From Curtobacterium sp. HSID17257 (lineage in GTDB: Bacteria > Actinomycetota > Actinomycetes > Actinomycetales > Microbacteriaceae): a DNA stretch of 64,000 nucleotides. The stretch spans positions 1 through 64,000 of the forward strand of contig NZ_RBLU01000004.1 of NCBI RefSeq assembly GCF_003989515.1, written 5' to 3'. The translations under genes were made by a program, and so were the position numbers. The notes under the pieces are model-generated. The model was given only the letters and a program-made list of their open reading frames with translations, did not search any database and was not told where the DNA came from. Within the stretch, counting starts at the first letter, position 1. The number at the start of each line of letters is the position of its first letter. Positions 32,696 to 40,973 of the stretch are shown here, one piece after another.

Positions 32696-33636
32696 TTCAC
32701 GGACCCGGCGGTCAGGCCGCGGACGAAGAAGCGCTGGAGCGACAGGAACACCACGAGGGGCACGATCAGCACGATGAACGACCCGGCGGCGACCAGGTTC
32801 CAGCCGGACCCGTACTGGCCGAGCAGGCCGAGCAGGCCCTGCTGCAGCACCGGGTTGGTGTTGCCGATGAAGATGTACGCGACGAGGTAGTCGTTCCACA
32901 CCCACAGGAACTGGAAGATCGCGAACGACGCCAGCGCCGGCACGGACATCGGGACCGCGAGCCGCCAGAAGATCTGGAAGTGCGATGCGCCGTCGACGCG
33001 CGCGGCCTCGATCAGCGCGACCGGCAGCGTCGACATGTAGTTCCGCAGGATGTAGATGCACAGCGGCAGCGCGAAGGCCGAGTGCACGATCCAGGCGGCC
33101 GGGAAGGTCCCGGTGATCTGCAGCCCGGTCGCCTCGGTGATCGTCTTGTACAGCTGCAGGACCGGGATCAGCGAGATCTGCACCGGCACCACGAGCAGGC
33201 CGACGATGACCGCGAAGTAGAACTCCTTGAACCGGAACTGCAGGAACGTGAACGCGTAGGCCGCGAACGCGGAGATCATGAGCGGCAGGATCGTCGCCGG
33301 GACCGCGACCGCGACGCTGTTCAGGAACTCGGCGGCCAAGCTCTGGCCGGTGCCGGACGTCGCCCCCGTCAGGGCGTTCGAGTAGTTGTCGAGGGTCCAC
33401 TCGGTGCCGAACAGGTTCCCGAAGACGGTCCACCAGCCGGTGCCCTGCGCGGCGGTCGTGGTGCGGAAGCTCGTGACGAGCAGGCCGATCGCGGGCACCA
33501 TCCAGAGCACGGCGATGAGGCCCATCACGATGCTGAGCAGCACGCGGGGACGCTGCTCGGCGCTGGTCTTCGTGACGCGTTCGCGCTTCGTCGCGACGAT
33601 CTTCGGGGCACCGGCCACCGGGACGATCTCGGTCAT
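32692..33636 (-). CDS. Sugar ABC transporter permease, MalG type
   Basis: 314 residues, ATG overlapping the previous gene by 4 bases. Six membrane helices and the ATPase-contact EAA loop (EAARVDGASHFQIFWRLAVPM, with the key EAA and Gly) near residue 213 are visible. The C-terminal FFVRGLTAGSVK is the usual MalG-family ending that reaches toward the ATPase. It works with the partner permease and binding protein encoded just upstream. Confidence 0.92.
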   Translation of the reverse strand: MTEIVPVAGAPKIVATKRERVTKTSAEQRPRVLLSIVMGLIAVLWMVPAIGLLVTSFRTTTAAQGTGWWTVFGNLFGTEWTLDNYSNALTGATSGTGQSLAAEFLNSVAVAVPATILPLMISAFAAYAFTFLQFRFKEFYFAVIVGLLVVPVQISLIPVLQLYKTITEATGLQITGTFPAAWIVHSAFALPLCIYILRNYMSTLPVALIEAARVDGASHFQIFWRLAVPMSVPALASFAIFQFLWVWNDYLVAYIFIGNTNPVLQQGLLGLLGQYGSGWNLVAAGSFIVLIVPLVVFLSLQRFFVRGLTAGSVK

Positions 33637-34625
33637 CGGAGGGCCTCCTGTTCACGGTAGGTCCGCACCTGGTACACGATGACCGGGACCACGGCGAGGA
33701 TGAGGATGACGACCACGGCGGACGCCTTCCCGGGGTTGTTGAACGCGAAGAACTGCGAGTAGAACTCGACGCCGAGCACGTTCGTGTCGAACTGCCCGTT
33801 GGTCATCGCGAAGACGATGTCGAAGATCTTCATCACCGTGATGAGCACGGTGATGCCGACGGCGATGATCGTCGTGCGGATCTGGGGTGCGATCACCCGG
33901 AAGAACGCCTGTCGTTCGCTGGCGCCGTCGATGCGTGCCGCCTCGATCGTCTCCTCGGGCACGGCCTTGATCGCCGCGGAGAGCAGGACCATCGCGTAGC
34001 CGGCGTTGAGCCAGATCACGACCGCCATGAGCAGGAAGCTGTTCATGCGCAGGAAGTCGTTCTGCAGCCACGGGATCGGGTTCTGGTGCGTGATCGCGGT
34101 CCAGATGCCGTTGAGCAGGCCGACCTGCGGCTGTCCCGGGGCGTTGTACGCGTAGACGAACGACCACATCGACGCGGCGGCGATGAAGCTCACCGACATC
34201 GGCAGGAAGATCAGGGACTTGAAGGTCTTCTCGCGCTTCGGGCCGAGGCGGTCCGCCAGGGTCGCCACGAGCAGGCCGATCACGACCACGACGGCCGGGA
34301 CGACGATGATCCAGAGCAGGTTGTTGAGCAGGGTCGACAGGAACGACGGCGTCGAGAAGAGCGACACGTAGTTGTCGAGCCCGCCGAAGGACGTCAGGCC
34401 GTACTGGTCGGTCTTCTGCAGGCTCTGGATGACGGTCTGCACCGTCGGGACGACCAGGAAGACGAGCAGGAGGAGCAGGACCGGGCCGATGAAGACGTAG
34501 GGCAGGAGGCGACCGTGCCACTTGCCGTGCGTCTTCGAGACCAGGAAGTTGAGACCGAGGTAGATCAGGAACGAGACGGCCAGTCCGCCGATGACGGAGA
34601 CGAGGACGCTGAGGACTTGCTGCAC
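33633..34625 (-). CDS. Sugar ABC transporter permease, MalF type
   Basis: 330 residues. About eight hydrophobic helices, the first (~8-28) an extra N-terminal one seen in some actinobacterial MalF-like proteins. The EAA loop (EAARIDGASERQAFFRVI) is near residue 225. It couples by ATGA overlap to the MalG-type permease. No ATPase gene is in the operon. Confidence 0.92.
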   Translation of the reverse strand: MQQVLSVLVSVIGGLAVSFLIYLGLNFLVSKTHGKWHGRLLPYVFIGPVLLLLLVFLVVPTVQTVIQSLQKTDQYGLTSFGGLDNYVSLFSTPSFLSTLLNNLLWIIVVPAVVVVIGLLVATLADRLGPKREKTFKSLIFLPMSVSFIAAASMWSFVYAYNAPGQPQVGLLNGIWTAITHQNPIPWLQNDFLRMNSFLLMAVVIWLNAGYAMVLLSAAIKAVPEETIEAARIDGASERQAFFRVIAPQIRTTIIAVGITVLITVMKIFDIVFAMTNGQFDTNVLGVEFYSQFFAFNNPGKASAVVVILILAVVPVIVYQVRTYREQEALR

Positions 34626-34684
34626 GAGGGGTCACCTCACTTCGTTGTCGGGGTGTGCTGTTGCGGCGTGCAGGCGCCGAGGGT

Positions 34685-34714
34685 CGTGGCGGTGCCCGGT
34701 CGGACACCGCCACG
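34685..34714. other. Intercistronic stem-loop after the binding-protein gene
   Basis: CGTGGCGGTG at 34685-34694 pairs perfectly with CACCGCCACG at 34705-34714. The hairpin lies between the binding-protein stop and the permease start. Hairpins in this place often protect the upstream message or partly stop transcription, giving more binding protein than permease. Confidence 0.5.
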
Positions 34715-34731
34715 GCTGGAGGTGGAGGGTG

Positions 34732-36051
34732 TTACTGCGACGGCCAGGAGGCGTCGATCGCCTTGAGCGTCTCGTCGAGCGACTGCTGGCCCGCGGTCCA
34801 GGCCGTCAGGTTCGTCCACTCGGTACCGGCACCGACGGCGCCCGGCATCTGGTCGGAGGCGTCGAAGCCGAAGACCTTCGAGTCCTTCACGGCCTGCTGC
34901 GCGACCTTCTGGAACGGGCTGGTGTACTCCGACGCCGGGAAGTCGTTGTGCGGCGAGAGCGCTGCCGACCAGTTCTTGGCGTAGCCGTTCGTGCCGAACT
35001 CCTTGCCGACCAGGTAGTCGACGACCTTCTTGGTGTTGTCGTCCTTCTTGAAGGCGGCGACCAGGTCACCACCGCCGAGCGTGCCCGACGTCGCGGCACC
35101 CTCGGGGGTCGGGAGCGGGAAGGCGTTCACGTTCGTCGTGTCGCCCTTCGCGATCTGCTCCTGGATCGCGGACGGGAAGTTGCCGGTGATGAACGTGCCC
35201 TGGCGCATCATGTAGCACTGGCCGGCCGGCTTGCCGCCGTCGACGAACAGGTTGTTGCCCGCCGCGCCGAAGTCGGTGGACGCCATGGCCTTGCCGCCGC
35301 CGTTGACCGCGCCGTCGGCGAAGATCATCGACTCGACCTTGCCGGCGGCCTGCTTGACCAGCGGCGAGTCGAACTTCACCTTGTGGGTGATCCAGTCGTC
35401 GTACTTGTCGAGGCCGCCGTAGCGGAGCACGTACTCCTCGAGCCAGTCCGTCATCGGCCAGCCGTTCGAGCCCTGCGACGCGATGCCGACGCACCACGGG
35501 TAGCCGGAGCCGTCCTGGATGATCTTGTCCTGCAGCGCGGTGAGCTCGGCGTCCGTCTTCGGGACCTCGTAGCCCTTCGCCGCGAAGGCCGCCGGGTCGT
35601 ACCAGACGAGCGACTTCACGTTGATGTTGTAGGGCAGGCCGTACGTCTTGCCGTTGACCTTCGCGATGTCGGCGAGACCGTTCGCCTCGTCCGCGGTGAC
35701 GCTCTTCACGTCCACGAGGTCGTCGAGCGGCTGGATGCCCTGGCTGATGAGCGACTTGAGCACGCCCGGCTGGGGGAAGATCGCGACGTCGGGGGCCTGG
35801 CCGCCCTTCACCTGCGTGACGATCGACGTCTGGAAGCTGTCACTGCCCGAGTACTTGACCGTGATGCCCTGGCTCTTGGCCCACGTGTCCAGGTCCTTCT
35901 GGAACGCCGTGGCCTGTGCACCGGTGAACCCACCGGAGATCGTGACCGTGCCGTCCGACGACCCGGATCCGCCGGCGCTGCAGCCGGTCAGCGTCAAGCC
36001 GGTCCCGACCGCGAGCGCGGCGGCGACGGCGATGCCCTTACGAAGCCTCAT
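34732..36051 (-). CDS. Sugar-binding lipoprotein of an ABC transporter
   Basis: 439 residues. Signal peptide with lipobox LTLTGCS (Cys ~24) and a Gly/Ser spacer; then a family 1-type extracellular solute-binding fold (AFQKDLDTWAKSQGITVKY, GQAPDVAIFPQPG near 85, NGKTYGLPYNINVKSLVWYD near 133). It would be anchored outside the membrane and deliver sugar to the two permeases. With a cytoplasmic GH32 enzyme downstream, the ligand is probably a short fructan or sucrose. A LacI-type operator lies 20 bases upstream. Confidence 0.92.
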   Translation of the reverse strand: MRLRKGIAVAAALAVGTGLTLTGCSAGGSGSSDGTVTISGGFTGAQATAFQKDLDTWAKSQGITVKYSGSDSFQTSIVTQVKGGQAPDVAIFPQPGVLKSLISQGIQPLDDLVDVKSVTADEANGLADIAKVNGKTYGLPYNINVKSLVWYDPAAFAAKGYEVPKTDAELTALQDKIIQDGSGYPWCVGIASQGSNGWPMTDWLEEYVLRYGGLDKYDDWITHKVKFDSPLVKQAAGKVESMIFADGAVNGGGKAMASTDFGAAGNNLFVDGGKPAGQCYMMRQGTFITGNFPSAIQEQIAKGDTTNVNAFPLPTPEGAATSGTLGGGDLVAAFKKDDNTKKVVDYLVGKEFGTNGYAKNWSAALSPHNDFPASEYTSPFQKVAQQAVKDSKVFGFDASDQMPGAVGAGTEWTNLTAWTAGQQSLDETLKAIDASWPSQ

Positions 36052-36070
36052 TACTTCGACCTTTCACTCG

Positions 36071-36092
36071 CACAAACCCAAATCGTTTTGTG
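36071..36092. promoter_or_regulatory. LacI-type operator of the fructoside operon
   Basis: The outer arms CACAAA and TTTGTG (36071-36076 and 36087-36092) are exact complements, and CAAATCGTTTTG (36079-36090) inside is a near palindrome with the central CG typical of LacI-family sites. It is between the regulator stop and the binding-protein start. Confidence 0.6.
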
Positions 36093-36140
36093 TCGAGGAC
36101 GAGCATCACACAGGGCGCAACCGCTCGCCACGGGCGAAGG

Positions 36141-37214
36141 TCACGAACGAGTAACGGTTACCGGTCCGATCGAGCCCCGGACGACCAGCTCGCCGCGGAG
36201 TCGCTCGACCCCGGCACGCGGCGTCTGCGGCGCCTGTGGCGCGGTCAGCGCGCCCGTCTGCTCGAGCGCGCGGCGGACGGCGGCGCGCCCCATCTGCTCG
36301 TGCGGGAGCGCCACGGTGGTCAGGCCCGGTCGCAGGGCTGCCGCGACGATCTGCAGGTCGTCGATGCCGACGACGGACAGGTCACGTCCGATCCGCATGC
36401 CGCGCTCCTCCGCGACCTGGTACACGCCCATCGCCATCTGGTCGTTGAAGGCGAAGACCGCGGTCGGGCGCTCACCGGCGTGCGCGTCGGCCGCCTGCGA
36501 CGGTGTGGGCCCGAACAGTTCCGTCGCCGCCCGGTGCCCGGCCGCAGCGTCCGCGACCTCGCCGGCCGCACGCACCACCACGGGAGTACGGCCGGCCTGG
36601 ACCAGGGTCCGCTCGTACCCCTCGACCCGGCCCGTCACGGCGGGACCGGCACCCTCGACCGTCAGGTGCGCGATGCGCCGGTGGCCGGCCTCGAGCAGGG
36701 CACGGACCGCCGTCGCGGCGATGTCCTGCTCGTCGGGCACCACGGACGGCACCGGGGCCGCCGGATCGAAGGCGTCGAGCAGCACCGTCCGCGCCGGGTC
36801 GAGCGACCTGGGCAACCGGATGACCCGGTTCGACGCCGACGCGAACACCACCGCGTCGACCTGGCGCTGGATGAGGGCGTCGATGCGTGGGTCGTCGAAC
36901 TCCCCGGCCGCGATGTCGACGATCATCAGGACGTGGTCGTGTGCGGCGGCCTCGGCCTGCGCCCCGACGATGATCTTCCCCGCGTAGGGGGTCGACGCGA
37001 TCTCCTCGGACACGAAGCCCAGCACCGCTCGTCGGTCCGTCCGCATGGCGCGGGCGATCGGGTTCGGGGCGTACCCGAGGCGTTCCACCGCCTCCTCGAC
37101 CCGCAGGCGTGTCCGGGCACTCACGGTGCCCTTGCCGCTCAGGGCGTGCGAGACCGTCGTGATCGACACCCCGGCCTCGGCCGCCACGTCGCGGATGCTC
37201 GTCGATCGCGCCAC
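36141..37214 (-). CDS. LacI-family repressor of the fructoside operon
   Basis: 357 residues from a GTG with AGGAG at 5 bases. The start is supported by the helix-turn-helix at once after it (SIRDVAAEAGVSITTVSHAL, residues ~5-24), the hinge (NPIARAMRTD) and a periplasmic-binding-like ligand domain (VVGIDDLQIVAAALRPGLTTV near 300). It is immediately upstream of and co-directional with the ABC-GH32 operon, 89 bases away, and probably represses it until a fructoside binds. Confidence 0.92.
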   Translation of the reverse strand: MARSTSIRDVAAEAGVSITTVSHALSGKGTVSARTRLRVEEAVERLGYAPNPIARAMRTDRRAVLGFVSEEIASTPYAGKIIVGAQAEAAAHDHVLMIVDIAAGEFDDPRIDALIQRQVDAVVFASASNRVIRLPRSLDPARTVLLDAFDPAAPVPSVVPDEQDIAATAVRALLEAGHRRIAHLTVEGAGPAVTGRVEGYERTLVQAGRTPVVVRAAGEVADAAAGHRAATELFGPTPSQAADAHAGERPTAVFAFNDQMAMGVYQVAEERGMRIGRDLSVVGIDDLQIVAAALRPGLTTVALPHEQMGRAAVRRALEQTGALTAPQAPQTPRAGVERLRGELVVRGSIGPVTVTRS

Positions 37215-37323
37215 GTGGTCTCCTGCCTCTGCCGTCCGGCTCGACGGCCCCTGGCGGGAACCACCCGAGGACCGCACGTGCTGAGCCTAGTCACGCACTC
37301 GGCGGACGCGGGCGCCGTGGAGG

Positions 37324-37370
37324 ACTACCGCGGAGCGGGCGCGGCGAGGAACTACCGCGGAGCGGGCGCG
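37324..37370. repeat. 20-bp direct repeat at 27-bp spacing
   Basis: ACTACCGCGGAGCGGGCGCG occurs at 37324-37343 and again at 37351-37370. The second copy contains the stop codon of the 100-residue gene, so a small duplication has happened at that gene's end. Confidence 0.8.
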
Positions 37371-37654
37371 CCGACGGCGAGCGCCGACGCCAGGGTCGCG
37401 ATCAGACCGAGGCGGGCGAAGTACGGTCGCGACTCGACCGGCAGCAGGGCGATGAGGGCGAACGCGTCGGCCGCGGCCGACGCGATGCGGCCCTGCTCCG
37501 CCGGGGAGAGCGGCACCCCGGCGACGACCAGGGTCGCCCACCCGACGATCTCCGCGGTCGGCAGGTCCGGGTCGCAGACGCTCGCACGGTCGACGCCGTC
37601 GGGCAGCGTGGCCGTGTGGTGCGCGCGCAGGGCGGCGTCGAGCTCGTCTCGCAT
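37352..37654 (-). CDS. Uncharacterised 100-residue protein
   Basis: Starts MRDELDAALRAHHTATLPDG; no signal peptide. The second half is hydrophobic and helical (AADAFALIALLPVE, LGLIATLASALAVGA) and might touch the membrane. I do not recognise it. It is divergent from the BLUF gene, 103 bases away, and its stop lies in a duplicated 20-bp segment. Confidence 0.55.
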   Translation of the reverse strand: MRDELDAALRAHHTATLPDGVDRASVCDPDLPTAEIVGWATLVVAGVPLSPAEQGRIASAAADAFALIALLPVESRPYFARLGLIATLASALAVGAPAPR

Positions 37655-37757
37655 CCGTCCACCGTAGAGAGCGACGCGGCGCCGGTCCCAGGGAACCGGG
37701 GGACGTCGCTGCCCGGTCGCCGGGTGGGCTCCCGGCTCGCCCGGGTTGAGTGGACCG

Positions 37758-38267
37758 GTGCAGCCATCATCGGAACCGACGCAGACCCCGGCGGACGGCA
37801 CCCTGCTGTCCCTCGTCTACGCCAGCCGCGCCGTCGTCGGCTTCGGACTCGACGACCTCGACGACCTGCTGACCCATGCCCGCAGCGCGAACGCGAGCGT
37901 CGGGGTGACCGGCCTGCTGCTGTTCCGTGACCACCGGTTCCTGCAGCTGCTCGAGGGTCCCGCCACCGCGGTCCGCGAGAAGATGGCGTACATCGCCGAG
38001 GACCCGCGTCACGACCAGGTCACCGTGCTGCTCGAGGAGCAGGTACGGTCCCGCCAGTTCCCCGACTGGTCGATGGGGTACGCGGCCGAGGCCACGCTGC
38101 AGCGCGCTGCGGTACCCGGTCACCGCACCACCTTCGACGACCTCGACTTCCTGCCGGACGACCACGGCGGGGCGCCGGACCTGGCCGCGGTGCGGGAGCT
38201 CCTGCAGTGGTTCCGGCAGGACCGCACCGACGGCGGTCCTGACGCCGGCACGGCACGCGCGCGCTGA
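37758..38267 (+). CDS. BLUF-domain blue-light photoreceptor
   Basis: 169 residues with a GTG start; a TTG four codons upstream is possible. Residues ~15-107 are a BLUF domain: Tyr21 in LLSLVYASRA, Asn45 in ARSANASVGVTG and Gln63 in RFLQLLEGP match the flavin-switch residues of AppA, with VREKMAYIAEDPRHDQVTVL after them and WSMGY (~104). BLUF proteins bind FAD and change hydrogen bonding in blue light. The remaining ~60 residues hold no output domain that I recognise, so it is a short BLUF protein likely to act by protein contact. It stands alone. Confidence 0.9.
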   Translation: MQPSSEPTQTPADGTLLSLVYASRAVVGFGLDDLDDLLTHARSANASVGVTGLLLFRDHRFLQLLEGPATAVREKMAYIAEDPRHDQVTVLLEEQVRSRQFPDWSMGYAAEATLQRAAVPGHRTTFDDLDFLPDDHGGAPDLAAVRELLQWFRQDRTDGGPDAGTARAR

Positions 38268-38288
38268 CGCGGTCCTGAGCGACCCCGT

Positions 38289-38334
38289 CCGGACGGGAGG
38301 CACGTCGCCGGCCCGCACCGCGCCTCCCGTCCGG
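38289..38334. terminator. GGACGGGAGGC-family hairpin between BLUF and response regulator genes
   Basis: CCGGACGGGAGGC at 38289-38301 pairs with GCCTCCCGTCCGG at 38322-38334 around 20 bases. It lies between the ends of two convergent genes. Confidence 0.7.
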
Positions 38335-38413
38335 CACCACGCCGGTCCGCAGCGCGCCCCGGCAGCCCGCACGTGCCTCCCGTCGGCCGCGGCGGACGTC
38401 CGCGGCAGAGCGC

Positions 38414-39094
38414 TCAGCGCAACCAGCGGTACTCGTACTCCGGCCGGCCCTGCCCGCGGTGGCGGACGTCCTTGCCGACCTGCCCGGCGGCGGCCAGGTG
38501 CTCGAGGTACCGACGGGCGGTCACGCGCGACAGCCCGGTCGTCTCGGCGACCTCCGAGGCCGACCCGCCGTCCGGCCGCTCGAGCAGTGCGTCGCGGACC
38601 ACCCCGAGCGTCTCGGGCGCGATGCCCTTCTCGTGCTCGACCGGTGCCGCCGGGCGCAGGGTCCCGAGCCGCTGGTCGATGTCGGCCTGCGTGAGCGCGC
38701 GACGGTCCTCGAACCCGCGCCGGAACTCGCGGTACGACGTCATCCGGTCGGCGAACGACCGGAAGCTGAACGGCTTGACCAGGTACTGCACGACCCCGAG
38801 GGCGATCGCGTTCCGCACCGCACGGACGTCGTGCGCGGCGGTGACGGCGATGACGTCGACGGCGGACCCGGCACTGCGCAGGGCGCGGACCAGCTGCAGG
38901 CCGTGGGCGTCCGGCAGGTTGAGGTCGAGCAGCACGAGGTCCGGCCGCTCCGCGGCGACCGCGGCGAGCATCTCCCGGCCGGTCCCGACGGTGCCGACCA
39001 CCGCGAAGCCGTCGAGCCGGGCGACGTAGGCGGCGTGCGCCTCGGCGGTCAGGGGCTCGTCCTCGACGACGAGGACCCGGATCGGCGCGGTCAC
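38414..39094 (-). CDS. CitB/DcuR-type response regulator for dicarboxylates
   Basis: 226 residues, GTG overlapping the kinase stop by 4 bases. Receiver domain: VVEDEP, phospho-Asp in LVLLDLNLPDAHG (~57), Lys in LVKPF (~108). The output region has the helix-turn-helix ASEVAETTGLSRVTARRYLEHL (~180-201; shown in part by position) typical of DcuR/CitB regulators. It should respond to the CitA-like kinase encoded upstream and control the divergent dctA-pckG-gapB operon. Confidence 0.9.
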   Translation of the reverse strand: MTAPIRVLVVEDEPLTAEAHAAYVARLDGFAVVGTVGTGREMLAAVAAERPDLVLLDLNLPDAHGLQLVRALRSAGSAVDVIAVTAAHDVRAVRNAIALGVVQYLVKPFSFRSFADRMTSYREFRRGFEDRRALTQADIDQRLGTLRPAAPVEHEKGIAPETLGVVRDALLERPDGGSASEVAETTGLSRVTARRYLEHLAAAGQVGKDVRHRGQGRPEYEYRWLR

Positions 39095-40785
39095 GAGGGC
39101 ACGCGCCCGGCGGCGAGGTCGACCGTGAACGTGCTGCCGTCCGGCCCGGTCGTGACGTCGACCGCCCCGCCGATGCGGGCGAGGGTCGAGCGGACGAGGT
39201 CGAGGCCGATACCCCGTCCCTCCGGACCCGCCTGCTTCGTCGACCACCCGCGCTCGTACACGGCGTCGACGTCGGCGATGCCGGGTCCGTCGTCGCGGAC
39301 GACGAGCCGGACGTGACCGTCGACCCCGGGTCCTGCAACCCCGGAGACGGTGACCTCGACACGGCCCCGGTCTGCTCCGGGCCGGCGGCCGGCGACCGCG
39401 TCGACGGCGTTGTCCACGAGGTTGCCGAGCACCGTGATGACGTCGCCGGGGGCGGCCGGGACGGGGTCGAGCAGGCCGCTCGTGTCGGCGACGAGGTCGA
39501 CACCGCGTTCGGCTGCCTGTGCCCGCTTGGCGGCGAGGAGGGCGTCGAGCACCTCGGGTGCGGTCCGGGCGGGGTCGCCGGGGCCGGCGACCGCTCCGAG
39601 CCGCTCGACCTCGCTGTGCCGCTCGACCTCGCTGTGCCGCTCGACCTCGCTGTGCCGTTCGATCTCGCTGTGCCGCTCGATCTCGTCGGATGCGAACCGG
39701 ATCGCCTCGTCGACCCGGCCGAGCTCCATCAGGGCGACCACCGCGTGCAGCCGGTTGGCGAACTCGTGCGTCTGCGACCGCAGTGCGTCGGTGAGGGTCC
39801 TGGTGGCGGCGAGTTCGCCGGACAGGTGCAGCAGGTCGGTCTGGTCGCGGATCGTCGCGACGGTGCCGAGCGGCCGGGTCGACCCGCGCGGGAACGCCAT
39901 CTCCTGGTTCACCACGAGCACCCGGTCGCGCGTCGCGTACGTCTCGTCCACGGCCCGGTCGCCCGACGCGAGCAGGGTACGCAACTCGTCGGGCACGTCG
40001 AGCGCGGCGAGCGGGATCGACTCCTGGCGCTCCCCCGGCGCGGGCAGGTGCAGCAGCTCCGCGGCGCGGTCGTTGTGGAGCACCACCGCGCCGGACCGGT
40101 CCACCACCACGAGTCCCTCGTGCACCGAGTGGAGCACGCCCTCGTAGGACGCGAAGACGCGAGCGAGCTCCTCCGGCCCCCGCCCGGCGGTGACCCTGCC
40201 GAGGTAGCGGCTCAGCAGCCACGAGAAGAGCGCGGCCACCGCGACGACCGCCAGCGCGAGCAGGACGACCGACGTGAGCCGGGGCACGAGGGCGGTCGAG
40301 ATGTTCGCCACGGTGACCCCCGCGGCGACGAGTCCGACCACACGCCCGTCGGCGTCGGTGATCGGCGTCACGGCCCGCACCGAGGGACCGAGCGTCCCCG
40401 CGAACGTCTCGGTGAAGGTCCGCCCCTCGAGCGCCGGCTGGACCGTGCCGCGGAACGGCTTGCCGATCTCCGACCGGTCGGGGTGGGTCCACCGGGTGCG
40501 GTCCGGCGCCATGATCGTGATGAAGTCCGTGTGGGTGCGCCGCATCAGGTCGAGGGCGTACGGCTCGAGCCGCCGGGACGGGTCGGCGGTGTCGACCTGC
40601 TCGAGCACGAACGGGTTGCGGGCGATGGACACCGCGACCGCGGTCGACTTCTCCGCCGCGTCCGCCTCGAGGTCACCGCGCGCCGACGCCCAGCTCCAGG
40701 CGCCACCGACGGCGACCCCGACGACGACGAACAGCAGCTGGAGCGCGAAGAGTCGCGCGGCGATGCTCCACCGACGGGGTACCAC
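39091..40785 (-). CDS. CitA/DcuS-type sensor kinase with 6-residue repeats after the His helix
   Basis: 564 residues; the GTG at 40785 is chosen because AGGAGG lies 7 bases upstream. Membrane helix (~10-32), extracytoplasmic PAS-type sensor (~33-165; PFVLEQVDTADPSRRLEPYA), second helix (~168-190), cytoplasmic PAS (~205-320), the CitA-type phosphorylation motif SQTHEFANRLH (His ~339), then ERHSEI/ERHSEV repeated about four times (~366-392) and a GHKL ATPase domain with DNAVDAV and GRGIGLDLV. Such kinases sense citrate or C4-dicarboxylates. The repeated helix after the His is unusual and may vary in length among strains. Confidence 0.9.
   Translation of the reverse strand: MVPRRWSIAARLFALQLLFVVVGVAVGGAWSWASARGDLEADAAEKSTAVAVSIARNPFVLEQVDTADPSRRLEPYALDLMRRTHTDFITIMAPDRTRWTHPDRSEIGKPFRGTVQPALEGRTFTETFAGTLGPSVRAVTPITDADGRVVGLVAAGVTVANISTALVPRLTSVVLLALAVVAVAALFSWLLSRYLGRVTAGRGPEELARVFASYEGVLHSVHEGLVVVDRSGAVVLHNDRAAELLHLPAPGERQESIPLAALDVPDELRTLLASGDRAVDETYATRDRVLVVNQEMAFPRGSTRPLGTVATIRDQTDLLHLSGELAATRTLTDALRSQTHEFANRLHAVVALMELGRVDEAIRFASDEIERHSEIERHSEVERHSEVERHSEVERLGAVAGPGDPARTAPEVLDALLAAKRAQAAERGVDLVADTSGLLDPVPAAPGDVITVLGNLVDNAVDAVAGRRPGADRGRVEVTVSGVAGPGVDGHVRLVVRDDGPGIADVDAVYERGWSTKQAGPEGRGIGLDLVRSTLARIGGAVDVTTGPDGSTFTVDLAAGRVPS
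39601..39684 (-). repeat. 18-bp tandem repeat inside the sensor kinase gene
   Basis: CCGCTCGACCTCGCTGTG occurs three times exactly (39601, 39619, 39637), once with two changes (39655) and once in part (39673). Each unit encodes six residues, so copy changes keep the frame. Confidence 0.9.
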
Positions 40786-40861
40786 TGGGCTGCCTCCTCG
40801 CTCCGTTGCGGGACGACCATCCTCGCGCACGAGCGCCCGTCCGCGCAGCCCGCCGTGAACG

Positions 40862-40873
40862 TTGTGAACACAA
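40862..40873. promoter_or_regulatory. Candidate operator upstream of dctA
   Basis: TTGTGAACACAA has exact 5-base arms and lies about 100 bases before the dctA ATG in the gap to the divergent kinase gene. It could be a regulator site; the motif is short, so chance is possible. Confidence 0.3.
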
Positions 40874-40973
40874 GTCGATCCGGTGGGCCGGTGCGCGCGA
40901 CGGTGTGTGGCGTTCCCCCGAGGACGAGCCGACCGGAGCGACGCCGCCCCGGTCCTGACGACAAGGAAGTCTC

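Noticed and set aside
39601-39684. Short regular repeats considered as a CRISPR array
   Set aside because: Units are 18 bp in direct contact without spacers, lie inside a coding frame, and no cas gene is present.
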